Source: Bacillota bacterium (lineage in GTDB: Bacteria; Bacillota; Bacilli; ZCTH02-B2). Taken from it: 64,000 nucleotides of DNA. The DNA lies in contig PKQY01000004.1 in assembly GCA_017577895.1 (NCBI GenBank), positions 1 to 64,000 of the forward strand, given 5' to 3'. A program made the position numbers and the translations under genes. A model generated the notes under the pieces. It did not search any database. It worked only from the letters and a program-made list of their open reading frames with translations, and was not told the origin of the DNA. Numbering within the stretch: the first letter of the stretch is position 1; each line of letters starts with the position of its first letter. Of this stretch, positions 7,117-16,190 are shown piece after piece.

Positions 7117-8838
7117 ATGCAGCGATTGAGACAACAGCTGTTGCAAATCGACGGCCGCGGGTATAAGGCCTACAAAGCGATTCAAGGCCAATACCGCGAC
7201 GGCGACATGACGTTGTTTATCGATTATGTTCAGGGCGATCCGTTTGCCAGTCCGTCCCGGATTCGGTTGCGGGTATCCCGCAGCGCATCGGGCATCCCGG
7301 CCGAATGGGATGCGACGGACTATCGGCGAGTGGCGTTGGAAGATTTTTTGGCCCGCACCGCTGCCCGGATCATCCGCCGGATGCGCACCCGGCGTGGCAG
7401 CGGAAAAAGCGGCTTGATTCACGTCGATGAGCCGGGGCAGGAAATGTTGCCGCGGACGGCGGTGAAAGTGACCGCCGATTACGTCGAATTGCGCTTGAAA
7501 GTCGGCTTGCCAGCGGCCGGGCGGAGGGTGCTCGGCCGGGAGGCGGTGGAGATGTTGTGCGGCGACGTTCCCGCCATCGGGCGAGGCACGTTGTATCGGT
7601 CGGCGTTGGACGAAGCGGCGCTCCTCGATCAGTTGCAGTTGGCCGACGACCAAGCGGCCATCCGCCGGGCGTTGGAAGAGCGGGGCCTGGTGGCGTTTGT
7701 GGCCAACGGCGCTATCCTGCCGCGGGAAAGCGGCGTGAGCAACCGGCCCATGCAAGGCCGTGTGGTACCCTTTGTCTCGCCGCCGTCGCTGGAAGTGACG
7801 CTGGACTTGCCCGGCGGACGGCACATTCGCGGAATGGGGATTCCGACCGGCATCACGTTGATCGTCGGCGGCGGCTATCACGGCAAAAGTACGTTGTTGA
7901 AAGCCATCGAACGGGGCGTGTACAACCACATTCGGGGGGACGGCCGGGAATACGTCATCACCCGGGAGCGGGCGATGAAAATCCGGGCCGAAGACGGCCG
8001 CCGGGTGGAGAAAGTGGACATTTCGCCGTTCATCAACGATTTGCCCTTCGGTCAGGACACCCGGCAGTTTTCCACCGAAGACGCCAGCGGCAGCACGTCG
8101 CAGGCGGCCAACATCATGGAGGCGCTGGAGGCCGGTTGCGAAGTGCTCTTGATGGATGAAGACACCAGCGCCACCAACTTCATGATTCGCGACGCCCGTA
8201 TGCAGGCGTTGGTGGCCAAAGCACAGGAGCCCATCACGCCGTTCATCGACAAGGTGCGACAGTTGTACGAGGAACGGGGCGTCTCGACCATTCTCGTACT
8301 GGGGGGTTCGGGCGACTATTTGGACGTCGCCCATCGGGTGATCAAGATGGAGGCGTATCGCCCATACGATGTCACCGAAGAGGCGAAGCAAATCGCGGCC
8401 CGTTACCCGACCCAGCGGCGGCCGGAAGGGGGCGAGCGGTTTGGCACGCCCCGGCTGCGAATCGTGCTGCCGGAAAGTTTCAAAGCCCGCCGCGGCCGCA
8501 AAGAAAAAGTCGATGCCAAGGGGCTATACACGATTTTGTACGGCGAAGAGCGGCTGGATTTGAGCGGACTGGAACAATTGGTGGATGAAAGCCAGACGCG
8601 GGCGTTGGCGGAAGTGCTGCGGATGATGGAAAAAGAGATCGCCGACGGCCGACGGAGCATAGCCGAATGCCTGGACTGGCTAGAAAAGCGGCTGTCCGAA
8701 GAAGGATTGGACATCCTGTCTCCGTATGCCGGGCAGCATCCGGGCGATTTAGCCCTGCCGCGGCGGTTGGAAGTGGCGGCGGCCATCAACCGGCTGCGCA
8801 GTTTGCGCGTACGGGTGATCGACGCGGAAAGTCCATAA
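7117..8838 (+). CDS. ABC-class ATPase of the COG3044 family
   Basis: A 573-residue cytosolic protein of the predicted ABC-class ATPase family COG3044, for which I know no established bacterial function. Seen in order: N-terminal family block QLLQIDGRGYKAYKAIQGQY; a P-loop IVGGGYHGKST; SGSTSQAANIMEALE in the place of an ABC signature; a Walker B-like segment VLLMDEDTSATNFMIRD; and STILVLGGSGDYLDVAHRVIKM. No membrane segments are seen. The start is an ATG at 7117 with GGAG nearby, matching the family N-terminus; a GTG at 7069 is less likely. RNase HI follows after 42 nt and may be co-transcribed. Confidence 0.85.
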   Translation: MQRLRQQLLQIDGRGYKAYKAIQGQYRDGDMTLFIDYVQGDPFASPSRIRLRVSRSASGIPAEWDATDYRRVALEDFLARTAARIIRRMRTRRGSGKSGLIHVDEPGQEMLPRTAVKVTADYVELRLKVGLPAAGRRVLGREAVEMLCGDVPAIGRGTLYRSALDEAALLDQLQLADDQAAIRRALEERGLVAFVANGAILPRESGVSNRPMQGRVVPFVSPPSLEVTLDLPGGRHIRGMGIPTGITLIVGGGYHGKSTLLKAIERGVYNHIRGDGREYVITRERAMKIRAEDGRRVEKVDISPFINDLPFGQDTRQFSTEDASGSTSQAANIMEALEAGCEVLLMDEDTSATNFMIRDARMQALVAKAQEPITPFIDKVRQLYEERGVSTILVLGGSGDYLDVAHRVIKMEAYRPYDVTEEAKQIAARYPTQRRPEGGERFGTPRLRIVLPESFKARRGRKEKVDAKGLYTILYGEERLDLSGLEQLVDESQTRALAEVLRMMEKEIADGRRSIAECLDWLEKRLSEEGLDILSPYAGQHPGDLALPRRLEVAAAINRLRSLRVRVIDAESP

Positions 8839-8880
8839 ATGACCATGTGGCCGGCATTCGTCCGGCCAAGGAGGTGGCCC

Positions 8881-9342
8881 ATGGCCGAGCAACAAGGAAC
8901 GGAGAAAGAAGTCATCATTTATACGGACGGGGCTTGTTCCGGCAATCCGGGCCCCGGCGGTTGGGCAGCGATTCTCATGTACGGCGAACACCGGAAAGAA
9001 ATTTCCGGGGGCGAGGTGTCGACGACCAACAACCGGATGGAATTGACGGCGGCCATTGAGGCATTGCGGCAACTGAAACGGCCCTGCCGGGTGACGTTGT
9101 ACAGCGACAGTGCGTATTTGGTCAACGCCTTTGAGCAGGGCTGGCTGGAAAAATGGCAGCAAAACGGTTGGCGCAACAGCAAAAAGGAGCCGGTGGAAAA
9201 TCAAGACTTGTGGCAAGCGCTGTTGGACTTGACGCGCCGACACGACGTCCGTTTCTGCAAAGTAAAGGGCCATCACGACAACCCGTGGAACAACCGCTGT
9301 GACGCTTTGGCGGTGGCGGCCATTCCGAACACGAAACCGTGA
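8881..9342 (+). CDS. rnhA: ribonuclease HI
   Basis: A 153-residue enzyme that cleaves the RNA strand of RNA-DNA hybrids. The catalytic residues are D16 (YTDGACSGNPGPGG), E54 (NNRMELTAA), D76 (LYSDSAYLV) and the final Asp in NNRCDALA. The basic-protrusion segment (LEKWQQNGWRNSKKEPV) marks the E. coli RnhA type. The ATG at 8881 follows a strong AAGGAGGT; the open frame upstream begins directly at the preceding stop and has no ribosome site. Confidence 0.95.
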   Translation: MAEQQGTEKEVIIYTDGACSGNPGPGGWAAILMYGEHRKEISGGEVSTTNNRMELTAAIEALRQLKRPCRVTLYSDSAYLVNAFEQGWLEKWQQNGWRNSKKEPVENQDLWQALLDLTRRHDVRFCKVKGHHDNPWNNRCDALAVAAIPNTKP

Positions 9343-9390
9343 GGTCCGGGCAGGGACAATGGAAGCGGCGGTGCGCAGGGGGTGAGATGG

Positions 9391-10569
9391 ATGGGCAACG
9401 GCGTGGACCGTTGGCAACGGCTGAAAGAAGATGTGCGGGCGTACGCCCGCACCATCGGCATCGACAAAATCGGCTTTGCGACAGCGGAGCCCTTTGCCGA
9501 ATTGAAAGAACGGTTCCGTCGACAGCAGGAGCTGGGCTACGCGTCGGGCTTTGAGGAGCCCGATTTGGACAAACGGACCGATCCTCGCCGCACGTTGCCG
9601 GATGCCCGTTCCATCATTGCCATCGCCCTGGCGTACCCGACCCGGCTGAAAGATGCCCCCCGTTCCCGGCCGGGGGCGTACCGCGGGTTGTTGGCCCGCT
9701 CGGCATGGGGGGAAGATTACCATCGGGTGTTGCGGCGGAAGTTGGAAGCATTGGCCGATTACTTGCGGCAACGGGTGGACGGCGTCCAGGTCGCCATCAT
9801 GGTTGACACCGGCGCCTTGTCCGACCGGGCGGTGGCCGAGCGGGCCGGTTTGGGCTGGATCGGCAAAAACACGATGCTTATCACCCCCGAGTTCGGTTCG
9901 TGGGTGTACTTGGGCGAAATGGTGACCAACTTGCCGTTCCCTCCCGACGTGCCGGTGACCGAAGCGTGCGGCGACTGCACCCGATGCCTCGACCATTGCC
10001 ACACCGGGGCGTTGGTAGCGCCCGGGCAGCTGAACGCCCAGCGGTGCGTCTCCTATTTGACGCAGACGAAAGATTTTCTCCCCGACGAATTCCGGGACGT
10101 CATCGGCAACCGGCTGTACGGGTGCGACACGTGCCAACTGGTCTGCCCTTACAACCGCGGCATCAATCCGACCCATCAGGAAGCTTTTGCGCCGGATCCG
10201 GACGTGGTGAAGCCGTTGTTGCAGCCGTTGTTGACCATGAGCAACCGGGAGTTTCGGGAGCGGTTTGGCCATTCGGCCGCCAGTTGGCGCGGTAAAAAGC
10301 CCTTGCAGCGCAACGCCATTTTGGCGCTGGCCCACTACCGGGACGCCACGGCCGTGCCGTTATTGAAAGAACAGTTGTCGGATCCGCGGCCGGTCATTCG
10401 GGGCACTGCCGCTTGGGCGTTGGGAAAAATCGGAGCGCGCCTGTCTGACGACGAGCGGCAAGACATTCGCAAGACGCTCGAAGAACAGTTGAACACGGAA
10501 GTCGATCCGCTCGTCCGGCGGGAAATCGAGAAAGGGATTCGGTCCTTGTTGGAAGAAAAAGAAACATAG
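9391..10569 (+). CDS. queG: epoxyqueuosine reductase QueG
   Basis: A cobalamin- and Fe-S-dependent enzyme that reduces epoxyqueuosine to queuosine in the anticodon of tRNAs for Tyr, His, Asn and Asp. The catalytic Asp lies in MVDTGALSDRAVAERAGLGWIGKN. Two [4Fe-4S] motifs follow, CGDCTRCLDHC and CDTCQLVCPYN. The C-terminus (from about residue 300) has HEAT-like repeats, as in Bacillus QueG. The start is an ATG at 9391 after AGGGGGTGAG; total 392 residues. It lies 48 nt after rnhA and just before comFB. Confidence 0.95.
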   Translation: MGNGVDRWQRLKEDVRAYARTIGIDKIGFATAEPFAELKERFRRQQELGYASGFEEPDLDKRTDPRRTLPDARSIIAIALAYPTRLKDAPRSRPGAYRGLLARSAWGEDYHRVLRRKLEALADYLRQRVDGVQVAIMVDTGALSDRAVAERAGLGWIGKNTMLITPEFGSWVYLGEMVTNLPFPPDVPVTEACGDCTRCLDHCHTGALVAPGQLNAQRCVSYLTQTKDFLPDEFRDVIGNRLYGCDTCQLVCPYNRGINPTHQEAFAPDPDVVKPLLQPLLTMSNREFRERFGHSAASWRGKKPLQRNAILALAHYRDATAVPLLKEQLSDPRPVIRGTAAWALGKIGARLSDDERQDIRKTLEEQLNTEVDPLVRREIEKGIRSLLEEKET

Positions 10570-10603
10570 GAGCACGGACAGGAACATGGGGGAGGGGACG
10601 GAT

Positions 10604-10921
10604 GTGGAACTCCGGTTGGTCAACATGATGCAATGGCTGGTCCAACAGGAACTGGACTGCGTGTTGAAACATTATCCGAACCTTTGCCGTTGCGAACGGT
10701 GCATGCTCGACATTCAGGCCATTGCGTTGAACAGTTTGTCGCCCCATTACGTCGTCAGCCGGGAAGGAGAATTGCTGGTCAAAGCGGAGCATCTGAGCTT
10801 CCAGCGGCAAGCGGATATTCATGTGGCCTTGACGAAAGCGATTGAAATCGTGCAACAACGGCCGCGCCATGGATTCCAGGCGGCCCAAAGTACGGAACAA
10901 AGCCCGGAACAAAGATCATGA
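10604..10921 (+). CDS. comFB: ComFB-family late-competence protein
   Basis: A small cytosolic protein of about 105 residues. The family motif is CRCERCMLDIQAIALNSL, with a CxCxxC cluster likely to bind zinc, then SPHYVVSREGELL. In B. subtilis comFB lies between comFA and comFC and its role is unclear; here it is away from other competence genes. A GTG at 10604 with GGGGGAGGGG six bases upstream is the preferred start; an ATG at 10586 in the same frame is an alternative. The C-terminal 15 residues (QSTEQSPEQRS) look disordered. Confidence 0.85.
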   Translation: MELRLVNMMQWLVQQELDCVLKHYPNLCRCERCMLDIQAIALNSLSPHYVVSREGELLVKAEHLSFQRQADIHVALTKAIEIVQQRPRHGFQAAQSTEQSPEQRS

Positions 10922-10947
10922 CAACCGGCTCCAAGTTGCGCTATACT
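10918..10947 (+). promoter_or_regulatory. sigma-A promoter of purU
   Basis: ATGACA (10918-10923), an 18-nt spacer and TATACT (10942-10947). The -35 overlaps the comFB stop codon. Confidence 0.5.
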
Positions 10948-11014
10948 CGGTAGGATAGAAACAGAGAATGAAGCATAAGAGTTGGTGCATCAGGGAAAGG
11001 AGCCAAACGGAAAC

Positions 11015-11878
11015 ATGAAAGATTTGACGAACCGAGGCCGAATGCTCATTTCTTGTCCAGACGGTCCCGGCATTGTTGCGACCGTTTCCCAGTTTCTGTT
11101 TCAAAACGGCGCCAATATCGTGCAGTCGGATCAACATTCCACCGATCCGGAAGGCGGCCGTTTTTTTATGCGTATCGAATTTGACTTGCCCAATCTGGCG
11201 GAACGGCTGCCCGAGTTGGAGCAGCAGTTTCATGACATCGCGTCCCGCTTTCAAATGGCTTGGCGAATGACCCATGCGGGCGTGAAAAAACGACTGGCCA
11301 TTTTTGCCTCGAAAGAAGAACATTGCTTGCAAGAATTGCTTTGGCGTTGGCAGTTGGGGGAACTGCCGGCCGAGATTGTCATGGTGGTGAGCAATCACCG
11401 GGATTTGGAGCCGTTGGTGAAACCGTTTCAAATCCCGTATTTCTACGTGCCGGTGGACAAGTCGAAGCGGGAAGAAGCGGAGGAAATCCACTTGCAATTG
11501 TTGGAAGGCAAAGTGGACACCATCGTGTTGGCCCGCTACATGCAAATTATTCCCCCGCGGATGGTGCAGCGATACCGTAACCAGATCATCAACATTCACC
11601 ATTCGTTCTTGCCGGCCTTTGTCGGTGGCAGGCCGTACCATCAAGCCTATGAGCGCGGCGTGAAAATCATCGGCGCCACAGCCCATTACGTGACGGAAGA
11701 ACTGGATCAAGGCCCGATTATCGAGCAAGACGTGCAGCGGGTCGACCATCGGGATCAAGTGGACGATTTGAAACGCATCGGCCGGGATGTGGAACGCATC
11801 GTTCTGGCCCGGGCGGTCCGTTGGCATCTGGAAGACCGGGTGCTCGTGTACGGCAATAAAACCATCGTCTTTTCTTGA
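11015..11878 (+). CDS. purU: formyltetrahydrofolate deformylase
   Basis: A 287-residue enzyme that hydrolyses 10-formyl-tetrahydrofolate to formate and tetrahydrofolate, balancing one-carbon pools. An N-terminal ACT domain (LISCPDGPGIVATVSQFLFQNGANI) is followed by a formyltransferase domain with the catalytic Asn and His in IINIHHSFLPAFVGGRPY and the Asp in VTEELDQGPII. The start is the ATG at 11015 with AAAGGAG 12 nt upstream. Confidence 0.95.
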   Translation: MKDLTNRGRMLISCPDGPGIVATVSQFLFQNGANIVQSDQHSTDPEGGRFFMRIEFDLPNLAERLPELEQQFHDIASRFQMAWRMTHAGVKKRLAIFASKEEHCLQELLWRWQLGELPAEIVMVVSNHRDLEPLVKPFQIPYFYVPVDKSKREEAEEIHLQLLEGKVDTIVLARYMQIIPPRMVQRYRNQIINIHHSFLPAFVGGRPYHQAYERGVKIIGATAHYVTEELDQGPIIEQDVQRVDHRDQVDDLKRIGRDVERIVLARAVRWHLEDRVLVYGNKTIVFS

Positions 11879-11943
11879 TACGAAACAAGATAATACTGAG
11901 TGAGACCATACCATGCGAGATACGCAAAAGCGGAGGTGATGGG

Positions 11944-12663
11944 ATGGGACTTCAGCCCCGCGCTGAAGTGATTCTGGCTTCCGGTTCGCCACGGCGGAAA
12001 GAACTGCTGGCCTCAGTGGGCATCCGCTTTGCTGTTTGTGTGCCGGATGTGGACGAAACGATGGCCGCCCATTGGAGCCCGGCAGAAGCGGTGGAACAAT
12101 TGGCGTACCGGAAAGGGCGGGCGGTGGTGGAGCAGTTGGTACACCGTCGGGCCGAAAGCCCGGTGACCGTGGCTTCGGAGGCACAAGCCCGTTCTCGTGG
12201 TTCGGCGTCATGGACGGATGCGGACGCGATGACGGATGGGGCGGAGGTGCCGGTGTTGGTCATCGCCGCCGATACGGTTGTCGTCTTGGACGGGGAAGTG
12301 ATGGGAAAACCTTCTGATGCGGAAGAGGCGGTCCGGATGTTGCAACGGTTGTCCGGGCGGCAACACGAGGTTTTCAGCGGCTTGGCCCTTTTTTGCCTCG
12401 ACAGCCGTTCGGAAGCATCTCCGAAGATTGAGCACCGTTTGGGGCATGTGCGGACCGAAGTCCGGTTCCGCCCGTTGTCGGAAGACACCATCCGCCGTTA
12501 TGTCGCCACCGGGGAACCGCTGGACAAAGCGGGCGCTTACGCCATTCAAGGCCTGGGGGCCACATTGGTGGAAGGCATCACCGGCGATTATTTCAACGTG
12601 GTGGGCTTGCCCCTCGCTTTGCTTGGCCAATATTTAGAAGACTGGGGGTATCGGTTGTTTTAG
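11944..12663 (+). CDS. maf: Maf family nucleotide pyrophosphatase with a hydrophilic insert
   Basis: A house-cleaning pyrophosphatase that hydrolyses non-canonical or TTP/UTP-type nucleotides. The N-terminal motif ILASGSPRRKELL, the PDVDE block, and VIAADTVVVLDGEVMGKP and GEPLDKAGAYAIQG are all present. About 35 residues (69-103) rich in Ala, Ser, Arg and Asp interrupt the segment between the first helices and the AADTVV strand, making the protein 239 residues against about 190 usually. The start is the ATG at 11944 after CGGAGGTGAT. Confidence 0.92.
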   Translation: MGLQPRAEVILASGSPRRKELLASVGIRFAVCVPDVDETMAAHWSPAEAVEQLAYRKGRAVVEQLVHRRAESPVTVASEAQARSRGSASWTDADAMTDGAEVPVLVIAADTVVVLDGEVMGKPSDAEEAVRMLQRLSGRQHEVFSGLALFCLDSRSEASPKIEHRLGHVRTEVRFRPLSEDTIRRYVATGEPLDKAGAYAIQGLGATLVEGITGDYFNVVGLPLALLGQYLEDWGYRLF

Positions 12664-12774
12664 CAGTCCGGGGGTACGTCACAAGATTGTCTTTTTTTGC
12701 TTTAGGTGGCCGCCGGCCTTTTCAGGTATAATGGACGTTGAGGCTAGGAGCTCATCAGGACAGGAGGTGCCCTA

Positions 12775-13722
12775 GTGAACAAAGGTCTGAAGGCGTTGGC
12801 GGTCGCCACGACGGTGTTCATGTTTTTGGTCGTTTTCGGTGGAACGATGGTGACGAAAACCGACTCGGGTGACGGTTGCGGTCGTTCCTGGCCGTTGTGT
12901 GAAGGCAGTTTTTTGCCGATGGAGACCATCGAATCGTATATTGAGTACAGTCACCGCTTGATCTCCGGCATCGCCGGCCTGCTCATTACGGTCTTGCTCA
13001 TATGGGCGCAGCGGGCATGCAAAGAGCGGCGGGACGCTATGTTTATGGTCACGGCCAGTTTTGTCTTTACAGTCATTCAGGCGCTGTTGGGGGCCGGTGC
13101 CGTCGTCTTCGGCCAGTCGACGCCCATCATGGCGCTGCATTTTGGCGTGTCGTTGGTCGCCTTTGCCACGGTGTTCCTGTTTACCATCATCCTGTATCGA
13201 TGGGATGCCAAACCGACGCCCATTTCGTTCGGCAAAGGTTACCGCTTTTCTGTGCTGGCTTCCGCCGTATCTACGTACGTTGTGGTGTATACAGGCGGTT
13301 ATGTGGTGCACAGCGGCGCCAGCGGCGGGTGCGGCCGGTGGTTTCCGCTCTGTGACGGAAAGTGGTTTCCCGGTTTTGAAGGAGCTTCCGGCATCCAGTT
13401 CATGCACCGGCTGAGCGGCTTTTTGCTCATGGTGATTGTTTTGACGCTCATGGTGGTGACCATCCGGCGCTATAAAGAGCGGCGGGATATGCTGCTTGCC
13501 GGTTGGTGGTCGGGGGCGCTGGTGGTGTTGCAAATTTTGAGCGGCGGCTTGATGATCTGGGCCGGACTCAACTTGTTTACCCGCTTGTTGCACGCCACAT
13601 TGATCTTGTTCTTGTTCGGGGTACAGACGTACATGTGCATGGAAGTGTTGCGGCAGCACCGCGGACAAGAAGAGACGGTGGAAATGGCCGGTCAGGCGCA
13701 AGTGCGGCCCTCAACCGGATGA
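12775..13722 (+). CDS. ctaA: heme A synthase (CtaA/Cox15)
   Basis: A polytopic membrane enzyme of 315 residues that oxidises heme O to heme A for aa3-type cytochrome oxidase. Four conserved heme-ligand His are seen in YSHRLISGI, MALHFGVSL, FMHRLSGFL and RLLHATLIL. The Cys pair C35/C42 (GDGCGRSWPLCEG) is typical of Bacillus CtaA; a second pair (GGCGRWFPLC) follows in the other half. GTG start with AGGAGGTG upstream. A TATAAT at 12727-12732 may be its -10. No ctaB or oxidase genes are in the window. Confidence 0.94.
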   Translation: MNKGLKALAVATTVFMFLVVFGGTMVTKTDSGDGCGRSWPLCEGSFLPMETIESYIEYSHRLISGIAGLLITVLLIWAQRACKERRDAMFMVTASFVFTVIQALLGAGAVVFGQSTPIMALHFGVSLVAFATVFLFTIILYRWDAKPTPISFGKGYRFSVLASAVSTYVVVYTGGYVVHSGASGGCGRWFPLCDGKWFPGFEGASGIQFMHRLSGFLLMVIVLTLMVVTIRRYKERRDMLLAGWWSGALVVLQILSGGLMIWAGLNLFTRLLHATLILFLFGVQTYMCMEVLRQHRGQEETVEMAGQAQVRPSTG

Positions 13723-13738
13723 TGACCGGCGGCGGCCC

Positions 13739-13767
13739 TTGCCATGGCGCAGTCGTTGGGATACAAT
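13739..13767 (+). promoter_or_regulatory. promoter of the thiamin-salvage operon
   Basis: TTGCCA (13739-13744), a 17-nt spacer and TACAAT (13762-13767), placing the start point about 23 nt before the TPP riboswitch. Confidence 0.65.
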
Positions 13768-13796
13768 GAATAGCAAGACAATTGAATCAGCCCGAT

Positions 13797-13888
13797 TTCC
13801 ACTAGGGGTGCTCCATACGGAGCTGAGAAAGAGGCAACTCTTAACCCTTGGAACCTGATCTGGGTAATACCAGCGTAGGGAAGTGGAA
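13797..13888 (+). promoter_or_regulatory. TPP riboswitch (THI element)
   Basis: The P1 arms TTCCACT and AGTGGAA enclose the conserved THI-box core: AGGGGTGC, GCTGAGA, CCTTGGAACCTGATCTGGGT and AATACCAGCGTAGGGAAG. These bind thiamin pyrophosphate. A terminator at 14015-14040 lies between it and ylmB, so TPP should stop transcription of the salvage operon. The 363-base gene-free stretch 13723-14085 holds only this control region. Confidence 0.96.
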
Positions 13889-14014
13889 CGGGATGCACCG
13901 GTCTTCGGCATGACCTAGCGGTCGATGGGTTTGCGGCCGGTGGGTGCGCCACGGCGGAACCTCACGTGTATATGCCGACCGCCAAGGGGACTTTTATGCC
14001 GATTCGACCAACGC

Positions 14015-14040
14015 AACCGCTCCACGGGAGCGGTTTTTTT
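14015..14040 (+). terminator. expression-platform terminator of the TPP riboswitch
   Basis: A 9-bp stem, AACCGCTCC (14015-14023) with GGAGCGGTT (14027-14035), a 3-nt loop and a T run to 14040. It precedes ylmB by 45 nt and fits a TPP-induced terminator. Confidence 0.88.
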
Positions 14041-14085
14041 GTGGCCAAATGGCCCAAACGACCAATCGCGGGGGAGGGATGAACC

Positions 14086-15339
14086 ATGGGGCAAGAGCGA
14101 TGGCGGCAACGGGTGGAAGCGGCAGGGGAGGAGCTCAAGCGTTTGCTGAAAGATTTGATCGCTTTTCCGACGGTCAGTCCGCCGGCCCGCAACACCCGTC
14201 CGGCACAACAGTATATCGCTGATTTTTTGCGACGCCTCGGTCTGGAAGTAGATCAGTGGGAAGTGTATCCTAACGACGATAACGTGGTCGGGCGCTGGCG
14301 GGGCAGCGGCGGCGGCCGCAGCCTCATTTTGAACGGGCACGTGGATGTGGCCAGCCTCGAGGAAGGGGAAGCGTGGGAGACGCCGCCCTTTGTGTTGACG
14401 CAAAAAAATGGCCGCCTGTACGGCCGGGGCGTGGCCGACATGAAAGGGGGCCTGGCCTGCGGCTTGTGGGCGCTGGCGTTGTTGAAGGAAGCCGGTTTTC
14501 AGCCGCGGGGGGACATCTTGTTTCAATCGGTCATCGGCGAAGAAGTGGGGGAAGCCGGCACCCAGGCGTGCCTGGAGCGGGGCTATACGGCCGATTTTGC
14601 CATCGTCATGGATTCCAGCGACTTGCACATTCAAGGCCAAGGGGGAGTCATCACCGGCTGGATTGAAATTCAAAGTCCGCAGACGTTTCACGACGGGATG
14701 CGCGCCAAATTGATTCACGCAGGCGGAGGCCAATTTGGCGCCAGCGCCATCGAAAAAATGGCCAAAATCATCACCGCGCTGCAGGAGCTGGAACGCCATT
14801 GGGCCGTGGTCAAATCGTATCCCGGTTTTCCGCCGGGGATGAACACCATCAACCCGGCGGTCATTGAAGGGGGACGCCATCCGGCTTTTGTGGCCGACCA
14901 GTGTCGGCTTTGGATCACAGTCCATTTTTATCCCAATGAAACGTACGAGCAGGTGGCCCGGGAAGTGGAGGACCACGTGTTGCGGACGGCGGCGGCGGAC
15001 CCGTGGCTGCGGCATCATCCGCCCCGGTTCCGCTGGGGCGGCCGGTCCATGATCGAAGAAAAAGGCGAGATTTTTCCGGCCTTGGAAGTGGACTGGAATC
15101 ATCCGGGGGTGCGGCTTCTCCGGGAAACGCACGAGTGTGTTTTAGGCGAGCCGGCCGTTTGCGACATGTCCCCGACCGTCACCGACGCCGGGTGGCTCGG
15201 CCGGGCCGGCATTCCGACGGTGTTGTACGGCCCCGGTTCTCTTAAAGAAGCCCACGCCGTCAATGAAAGCGTGGCTTGGGAGGACTTGTTGCGGTACACG
15301 GAGACGCTGGTGCGGTTTATCGAACGGTGGTGTGGATGA
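14086..15339 (+). CDS. ylmB: N-formyl-4-amino-5-aminomethyl-2-methylpyrimidine deformylase (M20 family)
   Basis: A 417-residue M20-family amidohydrolase. Metal ligands are in LNGHVDVASL (His), GRGVADMKGG (Asp), GEEVGEAG (Glu-Glu), VMDSSD (Asp) and EAHAVNE (His). M20 enzymes include many peptidases, but the position behind a TPP riboswitch and before tenA and thiZXY identifies it as the YlmB deformylase that converts formylaminopyrimidine from degraded thiamin to aminopyrimidine. ATG start with a GGGAGGGAT ribosome site. Confidence 0.88.
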   Translation: MGQERWRQRVEAAGEELKRLLKDLIAFPTVSPPARNTRPAQQYIADFLRRLGLEVDQWEVYPNDDNVVGRWRGSGGGRSLILNGHVDVASLEEGEAWETPPFVLTQKNGRLYGRGVADMKGGLACGLWALALLKEAGFQPRGDILFQSVIGEEVGEAGTQACLERGYTADFAIVMDSSDLHIQGQGGVITGWIEIQSPQTFHDGMRAKLIHAGGGQFGASAIEKMAKIITALQELERHWAVVKSYPGFPPGMNTINPAVIEGGRHPAFVADQCRLWITVHFYPNETYEQVAREVEDHVLRTAAADPWLRHHPPRFRWGGRSMIEEKGEIFPALEVDWNHPGVRLLRETHECVLGEPAVCDMSPTVTDAGWLGRAGIPTVLYGPGSLKEAHAVNESVAWEDLLRYTETLVRFIERWCG

Positions 15340-15448
15340 CGGGTGGTGTGGGTGACGGGCATGTCGGTTGCGAGCGCCCGGAGGCGCCGGCGTCCGGAAA
15401 CCGGCAGATCACGGATGAAAATGAACATTTGGAAGGGAGAGGATTTCG

Positions 15449-16114
15449 ATGTCGTTTTCCATGGAATTGCGCCGTTTGGCGGAACCGATTTGGCAAAAAG
15501 AAATGGAGCATCCGTTTGTGCGGGGGCTGGTGACGGGAGAGCTTCCTCTGGAGACATTTCAGTATTACTTGTGCCAAGATTACGTGTATTTGATCACTTT
15601 CAGCCGGGTGTTTGCCATCGCCGCGGCCAAATCCCACGACTTGCAGACCATGGACGAGTTTGCCCAGCTGCTGCATGCCACGTTGCATGAGGAGATGGAA
15701 TTGCACCGGAAATACGCTGCGGAATTCGGCATTTCCCGCGAGGAACTGGAAGCGACGGTGCCCTCGCCGACGGCATATGCCTATACGAGCCATTTGGTGC
15801 GTACCGCGTATGAAGGAACGCTGGCGGACATTTTGGCGGCGGTGCTGCCGTGCCAGTGGGGTTACCACGAAATCGGCGTCCGTCTGGCTCGGGAACCTGG
15901 TTGGGAGAAGTCACCGTATAAGGATTGGATTGCCACGTATTCTTCGGATGATTTTGGCCGCCTGGCGGACATGATGCGGCAGCGGCTGGATGCGCTGGCC
16001 GGCGGGTTGGACGAAGGGCACAAGGAACGGTTGCGCCAGTTGTTTTTGACCAGCAGCCGTTACGAGTACCTCTTTTGGGAAAAAGCGTGGCAGCAGGAAA
16101 CGTGGCCGGTGTGA
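15449..16114 (+). CDS. tenA: aminopyrimidine aminohydrolase (thiaminase II)
   Basis: A 221-residue TenA enzyme that hydrolyses 4-amino-5-aminomethyl-2-methylpyrimidine to HMP, the pyrimidine precursor of thiamin. The active-site residues D44, Y112, C135 (LPCQWGYHEIG) and E206 (SRYEYLFW) align with those of B. subtilis TenA. The length is typical. It follows ylmB and precedes the transporter genes of the same operon. ATG start with GGGAGAGG upstream. Confidence 0.95.
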   Translation: MSFSMELRRLAEPIWQKEMEHPFVRGLVTGELPLETFQYYLCQDYVYLITFSRVFAIAAAKSHDLQTMDEFAQLLHATLHEEMELHRKYAAEFGISREELEATVPSPTAYAYTSHLVRTAYEGTLADILAAVLPCQWGYHEIGVRLAREPGWEKSPYKDWIATYSSDDFGRLADMMRQRLDALAGGLDEGHKERLRQLFLTSSRYEYLFWEKAWQQETWPV

Positions 16115-16190
16115 GGAAAATGTCACCAGGACAGTTCCGGTATTGACGCATCTGGGAAAATCGGTGAACGACGCGAGGGAAAATGTGGGG

